Assembly: GCF_048773025.1 (NCBI RefSeq)
Contig: NC_133546.1
Location: 92,149,104 to 92,213,103, forward strand
Length of the DNA stretch: 64,000 nt
Reading direction: 5' to 3'
Origin: Camelus bactrianus
Taxonomy: Eukaryota > Chordata > Mammalia > Artiodactyla > Camelidae
The notes under the pieces are model-generated. The model saw nothing but the letters and a program-made list of their open reading frames with translations. It was not told the origin of the DNA and did no database searches. Made by a program: the position numbers and the translations under genes. This document shows positions 58,341 through 64,000 of this stretch, piece by piece; the stretch's first letter is position 1; each line of letters begins with the position of its first letter.

Positions 58341-60792
58341 ATAATATAGAATAAAGCATGTAGCTTTTCATATTAATTAAATTAAAGGGGTTAAAGTGCA
58401 ACTGTAGCTAATTTTGCTGAAAAAATAATTTGTTCTTATTCTCTGCCTCTTTAGTCAAAAGAACTTGGGCCAAGGCAGACACATAAAACTTCCCAGGGAG
58501 ATAAATTACGCTTGTTGTGACCTCAGTAAAATTTGGAAGAAAAGAATGAATATAATTGTTCTCTTTTCCCCATGGTTTTTAGTTCAATAACCTAGATAAA
58601 CTTGGAAATTGATTCATAGAGATGAATGTCCCCACATGTAGCTATTTTCACGGTATGACAGGGCAGTTGCCTTGTGGTCAAGCTCCTCCTTTGCTCTTGT
58701 ATCAAAAGATGGTGCTCTTAACTTTAATTGCCATCTCTGTGTAGGTGTGCCACAGAAGACTCAAGACACAACCATTTCATGTACCATTCCTACCAGATCT
58801 CTCTATGGCTAAAGCTTCTCATTAATAAAGCCCAGTGTGGCTTACAGTTAAGCATAGAGTGAATTGAGGCCTCCACACCAAAAGCCACCCCATTGCTGAT
58901 GTGTAAATACTAAGCCAGGATTGTCCATTCTCTTGATGCAAAACAGCTGAGCGAGGCCCTTGACAGTCCAGCATCGGTAGGGTCTTCGCTGTTGGCTGAT
59001 TATAACAATGCTGCTCCTCTCTTCCCAGTTGATAAGTGTCTGCTTTGAGCAGGGGTTCCTAATCTTTCAAGAATCTACTGAAAGCTCTTTCCAGAAAAAT
59101 GAAAAAATAAATGAAGCACATTATTTCCAAAAGTTCATAACCATGGTTTCAAAGCCATAATCTGAGTAGGGGTCTGTGGGCTATAATTTAAAACCCTTCA
59201 GGTAGACTGAGGATAGAAAAAAAGCTGGAAGCACCAGAGTGGGGTTGACTTTTGGTTTCAGAAGAGCCACTCAAATGATATGCTCATTTTCTTAACAGTT
59301 TCAGTTTTATAGGTGAATAGTTCAGCTAAACTGAACAGCAGCTTGCCACAGCTTGTGTATTTGTGACTTGGTAGGGTGTAAGGACTGCAGAGTTGTACAG
59401 AATCTGACCAGGCATCAAAACAGCAAAATTTAAATAAAACATTCTTACTGATGGAAAAAAGAGTCTTACCAGTTCTTCAGGCACTTTGAAGAACAGTGCT
59501 AACAACCAAAAAAACCCATCACTTTTTGCAGATTTACTTTTGTAGAAGCTTCTAGATAAGAGTCATCATGGATTACTTCTGGAAGATGGAACAAAGACTG
59601 TGGATGACACTCAGAGCCTTCCCAGAACTGATTCTAGCACCAGTTTTCTAGTCATTTGTCATATCCTGGGTTATGGCCATCTTCACTCATCTAGTGACTC
59701 ACAGAGTCATTCATTTATTACATATTTAATTAGTATCACCAGAGAGCCAACCAAGCCATAGATCCAAGCTATTGATGGTGAATTTTTAACTTCTTCTTTG
59801 CCAGAGAGTATACAATGAAAAAAATACCCTTTGGGGTAAAAATAGGCTAAAGAGAAAGGAAGATTATTTTCATTGAACTGCCACAGCATGAGTCTTCATT
59901 CAGAAAAGTAGGCAAGTACTGCAGCAGAGCAGGGCATGGAAGAAAAGTAGGATGAAAGATCTGCAATTCATTTTTTATGTCTGGCATGTGTTGTGGTAGG
60001 AAGAACAAAATAACAGTATTGTAGTGATTTTACACCTAATCCTAATCTTAGATTTTAGATATTGAACACTTGTGTCAATCTTAAATAAAGCCAAAAAATA
60101 TACCAAGGGAGAAACGCACATCCTTAAGTTCTTGGAGAAATATTAGAAGTGCTAAAACATATGCCCTCAATTAGATTTTTATAAATCAGATTGCACTTTA
60201 ATCAAATCCATTTGTTCCAAAGATCTGAAATAATTAAAGCCACGGAATAAGATATCCTACTATTTATAACTGAATGATTTATACTTCTAATTAACTTCAG
60301 AACATGTAGCTGTTTTATTTGGGATCTGAAGAGTTTCCCCACCGTGGATCCAGAATAAAAGCACTGTTAGAAGCCACCATTGATTACATAATAGAAAATG
60401 CATCAAGGTACAAATCTGACTTTTACTTTGATTTAGTCTTGGTTTGTATGTCTTTTTTTAAATAAAAATCACATATAATTTTTGAATTGAGTGTTTTTTT
60501 TTTTAATTTTGGAAAACTATTAGTAAAACCTTTTTCAAGACCAAAGTATGAAGGAATTTTGGAAAGGAATGACTTTTTCTCCTGCTCTGGAACCTTCAAG
60601 AATCTAAAATTGAGATACTATAGCCTCAATTAAGCTATTAATTCTACCAGTTGCTAAAATTTAATACTATTTTTGTTGAATTTCTGCAGTACCATGGAAA
60701 ATACTGACAAAAATAGTTTTTATATAAGAAAGAAGGGGGGGAGATTAGAAATGAAGTTTACATTAGAACAATACCACGTGTCATTCTCTTAG
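58341..60792. other. Intergenic with a possible conserved block
   Basis: No gene. 60170-60440 (ACTTCTAATTAACTTCAGAA, GATTACATAATAGAAAATGC) is complex, repeat-free and homeobox-site rich, perhaps conserved. The rest is unclassified. Confidence 0.4.
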
Positions 60793-61655
60793 ACCTGCCC
60801 TGTTCAATACTGTAGCCACTAGCCATATGTGGCTATTGAGCACTTGAAAGGTAGTATCAGGAAGGAAAAACATTCTCTACCCTTTTAAATTCAGGACCTG
60901 GGGACCTGTAAAATAAACTGACAGAAGAGAGATTAACAGGAGAAAAGGCACACAAGTTTTATAGCTATTGATATGCATAGGAGTTCACAGAAAGGAAGTG
61001 AAGTTCAAAGAAGTGGTTAGATTTGGGGGCTTAAATACCATTTAAACAAAGGAAAGGGAGTTAGGATTTCAAGGAATTATAAATCATGGGGAAATGCCTA
61101 GGGAATATATTGGGGAACTAATGGAAGATAAGAGTTATCTAGTAAGGCTTGCAGATGCAAATTCATCTCCACGTCTCCAGCGATAAAATTTGCTCTTCCC
61201 TTCCTGGTGCAAGGAGTGGGGCACCTTCACAAAGGGAAGTGTATGCTCTGCTTTTAGGCAGATAATGGGAGGGCAGAGAATTCTTTCTGCATCAGTTGAT
61301 ACTCAGTTGCTTTCATCCTTACGCCAGAGTGGCATATTTGGGGTGGCATATCTCGACCCCCTTCAGTAAGATTAGGAAGTCAGTAGGAAGTCTGGATTGA
61401 GATGTGCCCAAAGAGTAAAATACATTCCAGATTTTGAAGACTTAGTATAAAGAAAAAAATGTAAAATAACTCATTAATAATTTTTATATTGATTACCAGC
61501 TTAAATGATAATATTTTTGATATACTGGGCTAAATTAAACATATTGTTAAATTAATTTCATCTGTTTCATTCTCTCATTTTTAATGTGTCTACTGCAACA
61601 TTTACAGTGGCATGTGGCTTGCATTATATTACTGTGAGACAGTGAGTGCTGTCCT
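60793..61655 (+). mobile_element. Decayed hAT-type DNA transposon, interrupted by an LTR
   Basis: The left end GCCCTGTTCAATACTGTAGC and CACTAGCCATATGTGGCTAT followed by TGAGCACTTGAAAGG are the well-known end of a mammal-wide hAT element. The second half resumes at about 61385 (GATTGAGATGTGCCCAAAGA, ACTCATTAATAATTTTTATA) and ends near GTGAGTGCTGTCC. The middle is occupied by an LTR-like insertion. The family name is not certain. Confidence 0.5.
60865..61365 (-). mobile_element. Probable ERVL-type solo LTR, fossil
   Basis: On the minus strand it starts TGAAGGGGGTCGAGATATGC, then CACCCCAAATATGCCACTCT, and ends in text equivalent to plus-strand AGATTAACAGGAGAAAAGGC. It sits inside the hAT element. 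It is old and decayed. Family placement is from memory of similar mammalian LTRs, and the left end is approximate. Confidence 0.4.
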
Positions 61656-62247
61656 GAACATTAAATGAATGACTCAAGTTGAGGGTGTATTTGGTTTTTA
61701 ATAGAGTGGCCTTCATTGCCAGATGCACAGCAGATGTTAGCTAATTTACTAGAATGACAACAATTTAAACTCAAAAGTGACTTAAACAATGGGAAGACCT
61801 CCTGGGATGCTCAAAACAGTGGAAGGCATTTGTATTGTTCTGTTTGTTGTTTTAAACTTTCAATGATATGTGGGTAGTCTATTTGGGGTGACACATTTCA
61901 TGTCCACTTCAAAAGCAGCCCTCAGTTCTTTAGACTGTAAGACAAAGGCAATAAATCTGAGTTGAATGGTGGGGATGAGATCAAGTTAAACAGAAAGGAG
62001 GATCTGATGAAATGAAACGTTAACTGAAGGGCATTCCCCGGTGGCCTGCATCCCTACAGAGAATGTGATCATCTATACAAATGTAATGTGGCAAGTATCA
62101 CCTCCCAGATTACATCACCCTGAGATACAGTGAGGGTCCAAGATAATAGTAATCAAAAGAAAAAATATTATTTCACACAAGCCGCCATCAACTGATTCCT
62201 GGAACTTTTCTGAGTCTTTTTCTTATGTTTTTTTCCTACTAATGTCC
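61656..62247. other. Intergenic, no gene seen
   Basis: Unclassified sequence, nothing supportable. Confidence 0.4.
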
Positions 62248-62790
62248 TTTTTTTTTTTTTTTTTTTTTTGAGTCTTTCCTGATGGCTCATGATGGCTGTG
62301 GGGATGGCTATGAGTAAAATCCAAGGGGTCTTCTGGTCCTGCATGTTCTATTGGCTCCCCAATCCTGAAATGGCTCCCAATTTTTTTTAAGGATATTTTG
62401 GGGCCCACATCTGTGACCTACCAGGTCTGCACCTGCTCCCTTGGTGTTGGTGTAACTGATGATACTCCTTCCAGTGGCTACCTTCAGCCAACCAGGCCGG
62501 CCTCTGTGTGCCCAGAGCCAGCAGGCCTGAGCCCCTATGACAGCTCGCCCTTCTCCACTGGAAACCAGGAACTTCCTAGCTTTTCTCTGTCCCTCCTTCC
62601 TGTGAGGAGAGTCGACCTTGGACTTAAGTAGCTTGGGCCTTGGCGACAGGTCTGATCTCATTCTCATCCTTTGTCCACCTTGTACTTGTGTTTGGACAAT
62701 GTTGAATTTTACCTGAAGGTTGAGAAAGACCCTTGCCATTTCGTGTTCTGGAAAATGGCTTACTGCAGGAAACCACACCTCCCCGTATGA
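62248..62790 (-). pseudogene. Candidate retroposed sequence of unknown source
   Basis: A T-run of about 23 bases at 62248-62270 would be a poly(A) tail on the minus strand. Upstream of it on that strand lies about 500 bases of non-repetitive, GC-richer sequence with a long open frame (about 62778 to 62308) that I do not recognise. There is no AATAAA just before the tail and I found no matching target-site duplication. It could be a processed pseudogene, a non-coding RNA retrocopy or an unknown repeat. Confidence 0.35.
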
Positions 62791-63009
62791 CTTAGATAAG
62801 AATCAAAAGGCCCCCTTGCCTATGACAAGGCAAGATACAGACACCAAATTCCCAGTGTCTGCCACAGAAGTGATTAGTTGAACAGCCTGTCTGTATGTTA
62901 ATCTTGTATCCTGCTATCTCTACCTATAAAAGTTTAATTACATTTTGATACAGTAGCTACAGTTAGAAAATGCAAAAACTGTATATAGGAATCATTTTAA
63001 TCAAAATGT

Positions 63010-63540
63010 GTTAAGACCATTTTGTAGTAACGTGTAAAACATTACTGAATGGTATTAAAGAAGATCTAAATACATGGAGAGACAAAACATACTCATGGAT
63101 TAGAGGACTCAATAATTGAAGATATAGTTCTTCCAAAATTGATGAAATTGATTCAAGTCAATTTCAATTAAAATCTCAAGAGAATTTATTTTGAGTGGCA
63201 TTTGTCAACATGTTTCTAAAAATTATGTACAAAGCAAAGGGCCAAGACTAGAAAAGTTAAGTATAAAAGAACAAGCTGATATCAAGACTTAGCTACAACA
63301 AATTAAGGTAATGAAAAACTGGCAAGAGACAGACAAACAGATCAATAGAATGGAATAGAAAACTACCTACCCAAATTACATATCTGTTTATTGAAAAACC
63401 TGATATCTGACAGAGCTGGAAATGAATAGCAGTGAGAGATAGTGGGCACAGCTGGTTATTCATATGGGGAAAAAAATTGGATTTCTAGTTTATACCATGT
63501 ATAAAATCAATTTCAGATGCGCTAAAGAATTAAATGTGAA
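63010..63540 (+). mobile_element. Old L1 ORF2 fragment
   Basis: Sense L1 ORF2 text: CAATAATTGAAGATATAGTT, TCAATTAAAATCTCAAGAGA, GGCAAGAGACAGACAAACAG, ATCAATAGAATGGAATAGAA and GGTTATTCATATGGGGAAAA. Decayed, no open frame. Confidence 0.75.
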
Positions 63541-64000
63541 AGAGTATACTTTTTTCCCCCCTATACCTGCTGTTTCTTAATTGCCTTCAGCTCAAAATAA
63601 TCCTTATGCTAAAGCAACATATTTTGATTCTTTCAGTAACAAGTGGCTTCTTGAGGTGGAATTTATTTTGTTGAATTTTACAATCTGGTTCTTGCTCCCT
63701 CCCCCTCCCCCACCCCAGCTCTCTTCAGAGAGCACACGATTGTTTCCTCTCTACTTTCACCTTGAGAATGAGAGGCTAACAGATTTTCTACAGGTGCTGC
63801 TTGATTTTCCATCTCATCATATGTCATCTTCATTAATCTCTCTCTCTGCAGAAAGTTGGGCTGGAAACTTCCTCTATTCAAGCACCAGTATGAGGTCTTG
63901 GCTATCCTTCGGGCAATTTGGTTTATTTTTTAATTTACTTTGGGCTTGGTTACTTTACATTTTTTGTCCTAAAATGGCTTATGTTTTTAAAGTCAAAGTG
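63541..64000. other. Intergenic to window end
   Basis: No gene or clear repeat; a C-rich stretch lies at about 63697-63719. Confidence 0.4.

Overview
The window is mammalian nuclear DNA, most likely from a camelid (camel, llama or alpaca). Two signals say so. There is a tRNA-derived SINE with the vic-1 body at 45.7 kb. There is also an immunoglobulin gamma constant gene on the minus strand (32.76-34.29 kb) whose short hinge and CH2/CH3 read like the camelid heavy-chain-only isotype IgG2c. Family comparisons come from memory of published sequences, since no search could be run.

Layout: 1-31.3 kb is AT-rich and gene-poor. It holds L1 3' ends (nearly all on the minus strand), MIR, L2, two MaLR-type LTRs and several stretches that look like deeply conserved non-coding DNA. 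At 31.3-37.2 kb there is a sharply bounded GC-rich island. In minus-strand order it carries a switch-gamma-like region (37.2-34.6 kb), CH1, hinge, CH2, CH3 and a secretory polyadenylation signal. At 37.2-64 kb the sequence is again AT-rich, with L1, L2, MIR, MER20-like DNA transposons, MaLR/ERVL-type LTRs and one camelid SINE. No other protein-coding gene, tRNA, rRNA or CRISPR array was found. The other long open frames are GC-rich read-through, antisense shadows or L1 remnants.

The island is the item of interest. Hinge, CH2 and CH3 are open, with canonical splice sites and exon lengths (45, 330 and 329 bp). CH1 is 293 bp instead of 294 and is shifted out of frame, and its donor dinucleotide is GC instead of GT. 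Only a transcript that skips CH1 could read through, which is exactly how camelid heavy-chain antibodies are made. The known camelid lesion, as remembered, is G to A at the first intron base; here the change is at the second base. CH2 has also lost its core tryptophan. No membrane exons are visible before the island ends, and the 5' edge lies inside switch repeats that are arranged as an inverted pair. Together with the gene-desert flanks this suggests an orphon or a displaced, decaying IGHG2C-like copy. A window at the edge of the IGH locus or an assembly join are the alternatives.
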